Source: Pseudomonadota bacterium
GTDB taxonomy: Bacteria; Desulfobacterota; Desulfovibrionia; Desulfovibrionales; Desulfovibrionaceae
NCBI GenBank assembly: GCA_023411815.1
Contig: JAEYOJ010000112.1
Span: forward strand, 1-22,810
DNA: 22,810 bases
Direction of reading: 5' to 3'
Shown here: positions 1 to 8,318 of the stretch, piece after piece
Layout of the letters: every line of letters starts with the position of its first letter
How positions within the stretch are numbered: position 1 is the first letter of the stretch
The notes under the pieces: generated by a model
What the model was told of the DNA's origin: nothing
The model's input: the letters and a program-made list of their open reading frames with translations, nothing else
Databases searched by the model: none
Made by a program: the position numbers and the translations under genes

Positions 1-102
1 GGCGTTCTCCACTTCGACCAGAGCCAGCTTCAGCGTCCCCGCCAGCACGAGCAGAGCGGCTGCGGGCGCGATCCCCTTATGCCAAGCCTTGCGTATTTTC
101 AT
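1..102 (-). CDS. N-terminal fragment of an exported protein (runs off the window)
   Basis: Only the first 34 codons are inside the window. They read as a basic N-terminus (MKIRKAWHK) followed by a hydrophobic stretch of about 18 residues rich in Ala and Leu, as in a signal peptide or signal anchor. The ATG at 102-100 is the only reasonable start, because the frame is closed by a TGA 42 bases upstream and has no GTG or TTG in between; no strong Shine-Dalgarno is visible. The gene is divergent from the CpxR-like regulator and shares its upstream region, which holds a CpxR-box-like repeat. An envelope protein of the Cpx regulon, such as a Spy/CpxP-type chaperone, would fit that position. The visible residues do not identify the family, so the function is unassigned. 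Confidence 0.5.
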   Translation of the reverse strand, partial: MKIRKAWHKGIAPAAALLVLAGTLKLALVEVENA

Positions 103-241
103 TATCGAACCGATGGGTATGCATTTGACGCCGGCAGTTTGTCACAAGCAATGATATACGTTGATTTGCGCTGCCGGCGGCTTGGACGGAGACTATAGCG
201 GGATGGTTTTGCGAAGGGGTTAAGAAGTGAGCCAGAGATAT

Positions 242-257
242 GTAAAATTATTGTAAA
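242..257 (+). promoter_or_regulatory. CpxR-box-like tandem repeat (GTAAA-N6-GTAAA)
   Basis: Two identical GTAAA pentamers lie head to tail at 242-246 and 253-257, separated by six bases, so they repeat about every 11 bp on one face of the helix. In enterobacteria CpxR binds GTAAA-N5-GTAAA with some tolerance in the spacer. The site is about 50 bp upstream of the CpxR-like gene and in the region shared with the divergent exported protein. A weak sigma-70-like pair (TTAAGA at 220-225, 17 bp, TAAAAT at 243-248) overlaps it. Autoregulation is inferred. Confidence 0.55.
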
Positions 258-308
258 GACGTCCTGGGCTTGTTTCCTTCCTTGCCGATGCCTAATAAAG
301 AAATCACC

Positions 309-1004
309 ATGGAATCAAATAGACGTATCCTGCTGATAGACGATGATGCCGACCTGGGCTCCATGCTCACCGAATATCTCGGGGCCGAGGGCTTCGAGAC
401 GACGGTCGTGCACAACGGGCAGGCAGGAGCCGAGGCCGCGCTGTCCGGAAGCTACGACGCGGTCATCCTGGACGTGATGCTGCCGGGACTGGGCGGCGGC
501 GAGGTCCTGCGCAAGGTGAGGCAGGCCAGCCGCATTCCCGTCATCATGCTCACGGCCAAGGGAGACCATGTGGATCGCATCGTGGGGCTCGAAATGGGCG
601 CTGACGATTACCTGCCCAAGCCGTGCTACCCCCGCGAGTTGGTGGCCCGGCTGCGGGCGGTCTTCAGGAGAATGCCCGATGCGGGCGAGCGGCCGCCCGG
701 CGAGGCGCTGGTCCAGGGCAAGCTCAGGCTCATGGCTCCGCAAAGAAAGGTGAGCTGGGACGGCGACCCGCTCGACCTCACGGTCTCGGAGTTCAACCTG
801 CTCGAAATACTGCTGGGCGGCGGGGACAGGGTCGTATCCAAGGACGAGCTGTCCGAGCGCGCCCTGGGCCGCCCGCGCGAACCATACGACCGCAGCGTGG
901 ACGTGCACATGAGCAACCTCAGGCAGAAGCTGCATGCCGCCGCGGGCGACGAGATCGCGATCGAAACCGTGCGGGGCATCGGCTACCGCTTGAGGCGCGT
1001 CTGA
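309..1004 (+). CDS. cpxR: CpxR-like OmpR/PhoB-family response regulator
   Basis: This 231-residue protein has an N-terminal receiver (about residues 5-120) and a C-terminal OmpR/PhoB winged helix (about 135-230). The receiver keeps the acid pair D12/D13, the phosphoacceptor D55 in ILDVMLP, T82 and K104 in the LPKP turn. The C-terminal domain has the DRSVDVHMSNLRQKL recognition-helix segment and the ETVRGIGYRL wing, which resemble CpxR. I chose the ATG at 309 because the receiver fold begins at once from it; a TTG at 270 and an ATG at 288 are in frame but add residues outside the domain. The stop at 1004 directly abuts the ATG of the kinase, so the two are co-transcribed. By family it is a cytoplasmic transcription factor for envelope stress. 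The CpxR-like box upstream suggests autoregulation. Confidence 0.9.
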   Translation: MESNRRILLIDDDADLGSMLTEYLGAEGFETTVVHNGQAGAEAALSGSYDAVILDVMLPGLGGGEVLRKVRQASRIPVIMLTAKGDHVDRIVGLEMGADDYLPKPCYPRELVARLRAVFRRMPDAGERPPGEALVQGKLRLMAPQRKVSWDGDPLDLTVSEFNLLEILLGGGDRVVSKDELSERALGRPREPYDRSVDVHMSNLRQKLHAAAGDEIAIETVRGIGYRLRRV

Positions 1005-2363
1005 ATGAAACAACGTCTGTTCTGGAAGATCCTATTCAGCTTCTGGCTGACCTTCATTCTCATCATCGAGGGCGTCTGGGTGATGTTCACGCTCCATGAC
1101 AAGCCGGGCGGACCGTCCCAGGAGGTGGCCCAAAAGGTAGCCCGCATGCACGTCGCCTCGGCCGAGACCGCCCTGCGTCTGGGAGGGATGGCCGCATTGG
1201 ACGCCCTCCTCGCGGCCTGGCCGGAAGCGGAGAAAAGGCGGCTCACCTTCGAGCCTGTCCCTTCCGAGCCAGAGGCTGTCTCCGGAGAGGAGTTCCCGCC
1301 TACATCGCCGGCGAACGCGGCCGACTACCGGCGCATGGTGATCCAGACGGTCCAGGGTGGCGATCAGAACGCATACCGGCTGTCATATGACACGGAAAAC
1401 ATGTTCCCCAGGCCGCCCCGGCCTGGACCGCTGAACATTCCGCCGGAGATGCTGGTCCTCGGCGTGGCCGGGGGCCTCCTGTTCAGCGCCATGCTGGCCT
1501 GGTACCTGACCAGGCCGGTCAGGTGGCTGCGCGGCGGTTTCGATCAGCTGGCGCAAGGACGTCTCGGCGTACGGCTCCGGCCGCATGCGGGCCGGCGCCG
1601 AGATGAAATCGCGGATCTGGCCCGGGATTTCGACCAGATGGCCGAACGCCTGCAGCAGCTCGTCGCCTCCCGGGAGCAACTCCTGCACGACGTGTCGCAC
1701 GAGCTGCGCTCGCCGCTGGCCCGGCTGCACATGGCCATCGGCCTGGCGCGCCAGAATCCGCAGCGGCTTCAGGCCTCGCTGGACCGGATCGAGCTTGAAT
1801 CCTGCCGGCTCGACGAACTGGTGGGCGAACTGCTTACCCTGTCCCGTGTGGAGTCCGGGGCTCCGCAGCTCGATCAGTATTTCGATCTGGACAGCCTCGT
1901 GCGCGCCGTGGTGAACGATGCCCGCTTCGAGGCCAACGCCTCCGGCGTTCTGGTGGAAATGAATGCCGAAGCGCACAATCAGTCTTCCGAAGGCAGCCCC
2001 ACGGTTCGGGGCAATGCGGAGCTGATCCGCCGCGCCGTGGAAAACGTGGTCCGCAACGCCATCCACCACTCCACGACCGGGCAGCGGGTCGATGTGCACG
2101 TATTGGCCGATTGGGATGCGCGCTCCTTCTGCATCCATGTGGCGGACGAAGGACCGGGCGTAGGACAGGAAAACCTCGAAAGCATCTTCGAACCCTTTGT
2201 CAGGCTGCAGGGAAATGCCAAAGGCGCTGGCTTCGGCCTGGGTCTGGCCATCGCCAAGCGGGCCATCGCCGCCCATGGCGGTTCCATTGAGGCGAGGAAC
2301 CGGGAAGAGCGGGGGCTGCTCGTGACCATGCGCCTGCCGTTCGGCCCCCTGAGCGGGGCCTGA
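1005..2363 (+). CDS. cpxA: CpxA-like membrane sensor histidine kinase
   Basis: This 452-residue inner-membrane kinase has a first membrane segment at about residues 6-27, a periplasmic sensor region of roughly 120 residues, a second membrane segment at about 150-169, a HAMP linker (170-220), HisKA with the phospho-accepting H232 in HDVSHELRSPL, and a C-terminal HATPase. The HATPase shows the N box (ENVVRNAIHH), G1 (DEGPGVG), F box (FEPFVR) and G2 (GAGFGLGLAIAK). It begins immediately after the TGA of the regulator, so translation is coupled. Domain order and the short periplasmic loop fit CpxA-type stress sensors, but the periplasmic domain itself shows no motif I recognise. Its partner is almost certainly the regulator just upstream. 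No strong plus-strand terminator follows. Confidence 0.88.
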   Translation: MKQRLFWKILFSFWLTFILIIEGVWVMFTLHDKPGGPSQEVAQKVARMHVASAETALRLGGMAALDALLAAWPEAEKRRLTFEPVPSEPEAVSGEEFPPTSPANAADYRRMVIQTVQGGDQNAYRLSYDTENMFPRPPRPGPLNIPPEMLVLGVAGGLLFSAMLAWYLTRPVRWLRGGFDQLAQGRLGVRLRPHAGRRRDEIADLARDFDQMAERLQQLVASREQLLHDVSHELRSPLARLHMAIGLARQNPQRLQASLDRIELESCRLDELVGELLTLSRVESGAPQLDQYFDLDSLVRAVVNDARFEANASGVLVEMNAEAHNQSSEGSPTVRGNAELIRRAVENVVRNAIHHSTTGQRVDVHVLADWDARSFCIHVADEGPGVGQENLESIFEPFVRLQGNAKGAGFGLGLAIAKRAIAAHGGSIEARNREERGLLVTMRLPFGPLSGA

Positions 2364-2442
2364 TCCTTACCACGGCCAGCGCGGTCCTGCCGCCGGATGC
2401 CCGTGGAACAATACCGCTCGCCAGGCGCAGAGCGGACTCCGA

Positions 2443-2476
2443 TAAAAAAACCGGGGAAAGGCTTGGCTCTCCCCGG
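2443..2476 (-). terminator. Rho-independent terminator of the MscS-family gene
   Basis: On the minus strand a CCGGGGA/TCCCCGG stem (7 bp, 12-base loop) is followed by a run of seven T (plus-strand A at 2444-2450). It lies 55 bases past the stop of the MscS-family gene, in the gap before the convergent cpxA-like gene. Confidence 0.85.
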
Positions 2477-2530
2477 CTTGCATGCAACCGTTCAAAATCC
2501 TGACGGGCGATTTTCCCCGTACAGGTGCGA

Positions 2531-4171
2531 TCAGCCTCGTTCGGCCTGGTGCACCGTGATCTGGGCAAAGGGAATCGTCCAGTCCTTGGCCGTGCAGGTT
2601 TCCGTGCAGGCCCGCTGTATGAGCCGTTCGATGGCGTAGAACTTGTGTCCCGCGCCCTCCTTCATGGTGGCCCATATGCCGATGTCCAGGGACGAGGCGC
2701 CGGCGGCCTTGAACTCGGCATTCACGGATTCCAGCATGTCGCCCAGCCCTGCCCGGCGTATTCCCTCCTCCACCGCAGCGCGGAAGGTGTCGGGAACCTC
2801 CTGCGTGGCGATCGCCTGATGCTGGTAGTCCACGCCGAAGGTCGTGCCCACGGTGAAGCCTCTGGACAGGTTGCGCGGCGTCTGCCCCAGGTAGCTGGAT
2901 GTCTGGTACAGCTTGTAGCTTCCACCGATGAGCTGCAGCCGCACGTGCTCCGGCGTCTGAAGCTGCACCTGGCCGTAGCTGCCGTCGGAGAGTATGACCC
3001 AGTCGCCCTCGCGGCTCGGGAACCAGTCTTCCTCGCTGTCCAGGGGCCGCGAGACCTGGTCGATGAAGTCGTTGAGCTACACGCGGACGCGCCCGCCGGA
3101 CAGGGCCGGGTTCACCAGCGTCGAATAGTAGTGCAGGGTTTCCACCCGCCATGGAAGGCCGTTCCAGACGATGCGCTCGCCCACGCGCACGCCGCCAATG
3201 TTCAGCATGACCTTGCCCTGCTCCCAGAAGCGCCGCAGGCCCTCCTTGGCCGACCACACGATGGCCAGCAGCAGGATGAAGGTCAGGCCCAGCAGAACCC
3301 AGTCGCCCGAGAGGTAGAGCACCACCAGCGATGCGCTGGAAGCCGCCAGGACGATGCCCATGTAGGAGAGCACGTCGAACAGGCGCAGCAGGAAGCTCTC
3401 CTGCTCCATGCGCTGCATCGGCGTGCGGCGGTGTATGAAGCCGTGCAGGAAGCGCAGGACGAAGAAGACCAGGAAAAAAGCGCCCATGGCGAAAAGGAGG
3501 TTCTTGCCCCGGCTCTTGAAGAAGCTCTCGAAGATGGTGCGCGCGGACGCGGCGAAGGACTGCTCCTCCGACAGCTTCTGGTCCAACTGGTAGCGGGACA
3601 CGGCGATGTCGCTCAGGAGCTGTTCCTTGTGCTCCCGCCATTTCAGCTCCAGTTCGCCCAGGGGAGCCTGCAACTCAGGATTCCCGCCATTCGCGCGGAT
3701 CTCGCCGATGCGCGCCATGGCCTTGTCCGCTCCCTGCAGCCTGGACTGAAGCGCGGCGATCTCCGTGCGCAGGCGGTCGATCTCCCTGGGGCGGTCGGTG
3801 ATCTGCTTGAGCTCCTTGAGCAGCGGGCTGATGAGCTCTTTGAGCTCCGCCTGCCAGTCCAGCTTGTCTTCGGCCTTGTCCGCTACGGTCTGCAGGCTCA
3901 GGCCAGAGGCGATGGTTTCGAAGTTCCGGCGCTGCCTGGCCAGTTTGGAGCGCAACTCGGTCAGGTCATGGCTCATGGCCTCGCGCCGGGCCCGGTTGGG
4001 GGCGTCGGCCATCTGCGCCTCGACATCGTCGATGTCGGCCCGGACCTCGTTCATGGCGCGCTGCAGGGACATCAGGGTTTCCGCCAGCTCCCGGCTGTCC
4101 TGGGCCAAGGCCGGCAGGCCGGGCAGGAGCAGGGCCGCGGCAAGCAGCAGCACGGCGATCGCGTTTCGCAT
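2531..4171 (-). pseudogene. MscS-family mechanosensitive channel interrupted by an in-frame TAG
   Basis: The reading frame runs 547 codons from ATG 4171 to TGA 2531 and is broken only by TAG at 3079-3077 (codon 365). The first 364 residues hold a signal peptide (cleavage near ALA-QDS, residue 23), a long charged, helical, probably coiled-coil periplasmic region (about 25-220), and three hydrophobic segments (about 224-246, 264-287, 290-308). The start of the MscS beta domain follows (GGVRVGERIVWNG). After the TAG another 181 residues continue in the same frame and complete the MscS C-terminus (GASSLDIGIW, then DWTIPFAQITVHQ). The start has a good Shine-Dalgarno (GAGG, 6 bases upstream). The family forms tension-gated channels in the inner membrane. 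As read, the product would end inside the beta domain and lose the cytoplasmic vestibule. A sequencing error, a recent nonsense mutation, or suppression could each explain it. Confidence 0.82.
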
Positions 4172-4384
4172 GGGTACCTCGTGGAGACTATGGCCAGGCG
4201 TTTCACGGCCTTGCCGACCGGAATCCATGGCTGTTAATTCGTAGCGACTGGAGATTGCAAAGAATCGGCCGTCACGCTTCCTCCTCGAACCGGGGGTTGC
4301 GCTTGTGGCGGAAATGGGGGAATTCCCTGCATAACCGCTTGCCGCGATGAATCCCTCACCGGCCCTTGGCCAGGGGCAAGATCC
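4172..4384. other. Divergent intergenic region between the MscS-family gene and the 7TM kinase
   Basis: This 213-base gap must contain both divergent promoters. I found no convincing sigma-70 or sigma-54 pair on either strand; TGGC occurrences here are not followed by a TTGC element at the right distance. Only the Shine-Dalgarno sites next to each start are clear. Confidence 0.4.
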
Positions 4385-6841
4385 ATGACGATCCGACAGA
4401 GCCTGCCTTGCCGTGCGCACATTTTGCGCTTTACCCTCTCAAGCGCGGTCCTGCTCTGCGCCCTGTTCCTGCTGGCCTGCCGGCCGGATGTATGCAATCA
4501 CGGCTCGTGCATGGCGCACAGCCTGGCCTTGCACGGCTTTACCGAACTGTCGGAGCGCATGGATTTCCTGAAGGACGCCAGCGGGACCATGACCATCCAG
4601 GACGTCGCATCCCCCAAGGCCGCAGGCCTGTTCACCCCGCTCGGCGAGCCCTACCGGCGCTTCGCGCCCGACGTGGACGTCTGGCTCCGCCTGCCCGTGA
4701 GTCCGGAGGACGTCCTCGACGCCGACGGCCGGCCCGTCCGGGACTGGGTGCTCGCCGTCGCGGATATTTATTACGAGAGACTTGGCCTGTATCTGCCGAA
4801 CCCCAAGCAGCCTGGCCAGTGGGTGGTCAAGGAGACCGGCCGGTCCATGTACCATCCTCACGGCCACCTGGCCATCCCCTTTGCCCTTGATTCAGAACCG
4901 CAGATTCTGGCCGCACAGGGAGAGCCGCTATACCTGTACGTCCGCGTCCAGGGCAGCATGCACGCCCTGTCCGAGCTGTTTCTCTTCGAAAGCCAGAGCT
5001 ACTACAACGCCCTGGTGGTCTGGAACGTGCTCCTGGGCATGTTCTACGGCGTGATGTTCCTCATGGCTCCGCTGGCCCTACTGCTCTTCCTGCTTACGCG
5101 CGACCGCGGCATGCTCTGGTTCTCGCTGCTTCTGACCTTCCTTACAGCCTTTTTCGTGCTCGACAACAACTTCCTTGACCGGCTGCTGAAGAGCTGGACC
5201 ATACGGGAGATACACCCTCTCTACGCCCTGATCCTCGCGGCCATGATCCATGCGGCCACCAAGTTCACCCGCGCCTTTCTCATGACCGCGCGCATCGCGC
5301 CCGTAATGGACACGCTGCTGAGGATATACGGCCTGCTGGGGCTCACCTCCATCCCGCTGGCCTTCCTGCCGAACCCCAGACCGCTGGACCTGTGGCTCAA
5401 CTTCCTGGGTCTGGCCGCGCCGTTCGCGATCATCGGCACGGGCCTCTGGTGCCGGGCCAAGGGCTTCAAGCCCGCGCGCTTCTTTCTCATGGCCGTGTCC
5501 TTCTTCCCCCTGGGAACCTCCATCTACATCCTGACCGACCTGGACTTCCTGCCCCGCAATGTTTTGACGATGAACGCCTTCCAGATCGGGACCATGCTCA
5601 TGGCCGCCAGCATGTCCCTGGCCTTGATCGACCGCATCCGCGAACTGCGCAAGGAACGCGAAAGCCTGGAACGGGCCCGCCAGGCCGCGGTCGATGCCCT
5701 GGAGGATCGCGACCGCCGCGTGCGGGCCGTGTTCGATCAGAGCGTTCAATTCATGAGCCTGCTCGACCCCGAAGGCCGCGTCCTGGAGATCAACCGTTCG
5801 GTCCTGGAGCACCACGATATAAAGCGCGAGGAGATCATCGGCCGGCCGTTGTCGGAAGTGGATCCGCACTTTGACCCCGCACAACGCGAGATCCTCCACG
5901 ACGCCCTGGCGCGCGCCGGGCAGGGTGAATTCATGCGTTTCGAGCTGTCCCAGCATGGGAAACATGTCGATATCTCGGTCAAGCCCGTGTTCGGCGAGGA
6001 TGGCAAGGTGCAGCTCATGGTGGCCGAGGGCCGCGACGTGACCGACCTGCACCGCGTGCAGCAGCAGATGTACCACGCGGACAAGATGGCCGCCCTGGGC
6101 CGCATCATCGCGGGCGTGGCCCATGAGATCAACAACCCGAACAATTTCATCTATTTCAACCTGCCGGTGCTGCGCGACTACCTCCAGGCCATACGCGCCG
6201 AGTTGGACGAATGCCTCAAGGGGCGGCCCGAAGCGCGCATCATGAACATGCGGCCCGAGGAACTGATGGACGACGTGTTCCAGCTGCTGGAGGACATGGA
6301 GCACGGCTCCAGGCGCATCACGGGCATCGTGGACGAGCTCAAGAACTACATCCGCGGCCAGAGCGAGGACGAGGAGATGCGGCCCGAGAGCCTGGCCACG
6401 GTGGTCGGGCAGGTGATGACCCTGGTGGGCAAGCAGGTGCGCAAGTCCGTGGGCGCGCTCACGGTGGACGTGCCGGACGGCCTGCCGCGCGTGGTCATGC
6501 ATCCTGGCCGCATCGAGCAGGTGCTCATCAACCTGCTCATCAACGCTTCCCAGGCGCTGGAGGGGGTTCCCCAGGCCGAGGCGGCCATCACCCTGCGCGC
6601 CCGCGCAGACGGAGCAGGCCTTGTGCGCGTGGACGTGGAGGACAACGGACCGGGCGTCCCGCCCGAGATCCGGGACTCCATCTTCGAGCCTTTCTTCACC
6701 ACCAAAGGCAAGCAGCACGGCTCGGGCCTGGGCCTGGCCATCTCCCAGCGCATCGCCGAGGAGCACGGCGGAAAGCTCGCCGTGGACAGCCGCCCGGGCC
6801 GCACGGTTTTCAGCCTGCGCCTGCCTGCGGCCAAGGAGTGA
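4385..6841 (+). CDS. 7TM-DISM sensor histidine kinase with PAS domain
   Basis: This 818-residue hybrid-type sensor has an N-terminal export signal with a lipobox-like LLAC (Cys32), then an extracellular 7TMR-DISM-type beta domain (about 40-200; DVWLRLPVSPED, YLYVRVQGS). Seven membrane helices (about 205-415) and a short coiled coil follow, then a PAS domain (about 440-555), HisKA with H580 in VAHEINNPNNF, and a HATPase with NLLINASQAL, DNGPGVP, FEPFFTTKGK and GSGLGLAIS. The HEINNP phosphorylation box is of the NtrB-like type that pairs with NtrC regulators. The next gene is exactly such a regulator and starts five bases after this stop, with its Shine-Dalgarno inside the last codons. By family the 7TM-DISM module senses an extracellular small molecule or carbohydrate; the ligand cannot be read from sequence. 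Confidence 0.9.
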   Translation: MTIRQSLPCRAHILRFTLSSAVLLCALFLLACRPDVCNHGSCMAHSLALHGFTELSERMDFLKDASGTMTIQDVASPKAAGLFTPLGEPYRRFAPDVDVWLRLPVSPEDVLDADGRPVRDWVLAVADIYYERLGLYLPNPKQPGQWVVKETGRSMYHPHGHLAIPFALDSEPQILAAQGEPLYLYVRVQGSMHALSELFLFESQSYYNALVVWNVLLGMFYGVMFLMAPLALLLFLLTRDRGMLWFSLLLTFLTAFFVLDNNFLDRLLKSWTIREIHPLYALILAAMIHAATKFTRAFLMTARIAPVMDTLLRIYGLLGLTSIPLAFLPNPRPLDLWLNFLGLAAPFAIIGTGLWCRAKGFKPARFFLMAVSFFPLGTSIYILTDLDFLPRNVLTMNAFQIGTMLMAASMSLALIDRIRELRKERESLERARQAAVDALEDRDRRVRAVFDQSVQFMSLLDPEGRVLEINRSVLEHHDIKREEIIGRPLSEVDPHFDPAQREILHDALARAGQGEFMRFELSQHGKHVDISVKPVFGEDGKVQLMVAEGRDVTDLHRVQQQMYHADKMAALGRIIAGVAHEINNPNNFIYFNLPVLRDYLQAIRAELDECLKGRPEARIMNMRPEELMDDVFQLLEDMEHGSRRITGIVDELKNYIRGQSEDEEMRPESLATVVGQVMTLVGKQVRKSVGALTVDVPDGLPRVVMHPGRIEQVLINLLINASQALEGVPQAEAAITLRARADGAGLVRVDVEDNGPGVPPEIRDSIFEPFFTTKGKQHGSGLGLAISQRIAEEHGGKLAVDSRPGRTVFSLRLPAAKE

Positions 6842-6846
6842 CACCC

Positions 6847-8193
6847 ATGGGCCCAAGCATTCTCATAGTCGACGACGAACAGGCCTTCCTCAACTCCGTG
6901 ACGCGCAAGCTGCGCCTGGAGGGCTTCGACAACCTGACGGCCACGCCGGATCCGACGGCCGTGGCCGGACTGCTGGCGGAAAGACACTTCGACGCGGCCA
7001 TCCTGGACATCACCATGCCCGGCATGGACGGCCTGGAGGTCCTGGAGCTGATCAAGCGCGAAAGCCCGCGCACCGAGTGCATCATGGTCACGGCCAACGA
7101 GTCCATCCCCATGGTCATCCGGGCCGTCAAGCAGGGCGCCTTCGACTACCTGGTCAAACCCCTGCAGCCCGACCAGCTCGTGCACGCCCTGACGCGGGCC
7201 CTGGAGCGCGGAGCCATGCTCGACCTGCTGCGCCTGCGCCAGGAGGCCGCGCGCGGACCCGAGAACGCCGAGGCCTTCGCGGAGCTGACCACGGCCAACG
7301 ACAACATGCTGCGCGTGCTGCGCGAGGCCGAGCTGCACGCCCGCTCGGACATCGCCGTGCTCCTGACGGGCGAGACGGGCACGGGCAAGGAGCTGCTGGC
7401 CAGGGCCATCCACAAGACCAGCCCGCGCAAGTCAGGGCCATTCATCGCCGTGAACATGCTGGCCTTGTCTACGGCGCTCTTCGAATCCGAGTTCTTCGGC
7501 CACGCCAAAGGCGCGTTCACCGGCGCCACGGCCGACAAGGCCGGCTACCTGGCCCAGGCCCGCGGCGGGACCCTGTTCCTGGACGAGATCGGCGACCTGC
7601 CCCTGGAGCTGCAGGGCAAGCTCCTGCGCATCCTGCAGGAGAGGGAGTTCACGGCCGTGGGCAAGACCCGGCCCGAGAAGGCCGACGTGCGTTTCGTGGC
7701 CGCAACCAACCAGGATCCGGAGGCCCTGGTGGCCCAGGGCCGCTTCCGCAAGGACCTCTACTACCGCCTGCGTTTCGCGGCCCTGCACCTGCCGCCCCTG
7801 CGCGAGCGCAAGGACGACATCCGCGCCCTGGCCGTGACGTTCATCCAGGAGTCGGCGCGCTCCCGGGCCGAGCTGTCCGACCAGGCCGTGCGCCGACTGC
7901 TGGCCCATGACTGGCCCGGCAACGTGCGCGAGCTGCGCGGAGTCATGGAGTCCGCGGTCAATCTCGCCGAGGACGGCTGCATCCGGCCCGGACAACTCCA
8001 TCTGCCCGAGCCCCCGCCCGGCCTGGCCCAGACCCTGGAGAACGGCGGCCTGGAACCCCTGGCCGAGGTGGAACGCCGGCACATCCTGGCCGTGTACGAG
8101 GCCCTGGAATGCAACAAGACCCAGGCCGCGCGCGTGCTGGGCATCGGCCTGGCCACATTGCAGCGCAAACTCAAGGCCTATGGGGTGAAGTAG
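6847..8193 (+). CDS. NtrC-family sigma-54-dependent response regulator
   Basis: This 448-residue protein has a receiver (residues 3-120; D9/D10, phosphoacceptor D54 in ILDITMPG, T82, K104), a sigma-54 AAA+ domain (about 150-380), and a Fis-type helix-turn-helix (423-445, NKTQAARVLGIGLATLQRKL). The AAA+ domain has Walker A GETGTGKE at 175-182, the GAFTGA sigma-54 contact loop at 222-227 and Walker B FLDE at 244-247. I chose the ATG at 6847 because AAGGAG at 6834-6839 precedes it and the receiver begins immediately; the open frame extends upstream only as a shadow inside the kinase. It activates transcription from sigma-54 promoters by ATP hydrolysis after phosphorylation, presumably by the 7TM kinase. 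The nearest good sigma-54 promoter is at 10012-10027, before the receiver/RND operon, which makes that operon the likely target. Confidence 0.94.
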   Translation: MGPSILIVDDEQAFLNSVTRKLRLEGFDNLTATPDPTAVAGLLAERHFDAAILDITMPGMDGLEVLELIKRESPRTECIMVTANESIPMVIRAVKQGAFDYLVKPLQPDQLVHALTRALERGAMLDLLRLRQEAARGPENAEAFAELTTANDNMLRVLREAELHARSDIAVLLTGETGTGKELLARAIHKTSPRKSGPFIAVNMLALSTALFESEFFGHAKGAFTGATADKAGYLAQARGGTLFLDEIGDLPLELQGKLLRILQEREFTAVGKTRPEKADVRFVAATNQDPEALVAQGRFRKDLYYRLRFAALHLPPLRERKDDIRALAVTFIQESARSRAELSDQAVRRLLAHDWPGNVRELRGVMESAVNLAEDGCIRPGQLHLPEPPPGLAQTLENGGLEPLAEVERRHILAVYEALECNKTQAARVLGIGLATLQRKLKAYGVK

Positions 8194-8318
8194 GCCTGCC
8201 CTCCGCCATCCGACACGCCGCGCAGGACCAGGGCTCGCTGACGTAGTCCGGGCGCTGATTCCCCCGGCTCCACCGCAAGGCTAGGCTCCGGGATGAAACC
8301 AGCATACGGAGGCATGCC

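Noticed and set aside
4188..4203. TGGCCA-N5-TTCAC as a sigma-54 promoter before the 7TM kinase
   Set aside because: The -12 GC dinucleotide is missing, and both elements depart from consensus.
2525..4237. A 570-codon plus-strand frame over the MscS-family gene
   Set aside because: It is the antisense shadow of the interrupted MscS gene. It has no recognisable motif, whereas the minus strand shows a signal peptide, membrane segments and MscS motifs.
6211..6846. Upstream extension of the NtrC-family regulator frame
   Set aside because: This part overlaps the kinase gene in another frame and its translation is Arg/Pro/Gly-rich shadow sequence. The receiver begins exactly at the ATG at 6847, which has a strong ribosome site.
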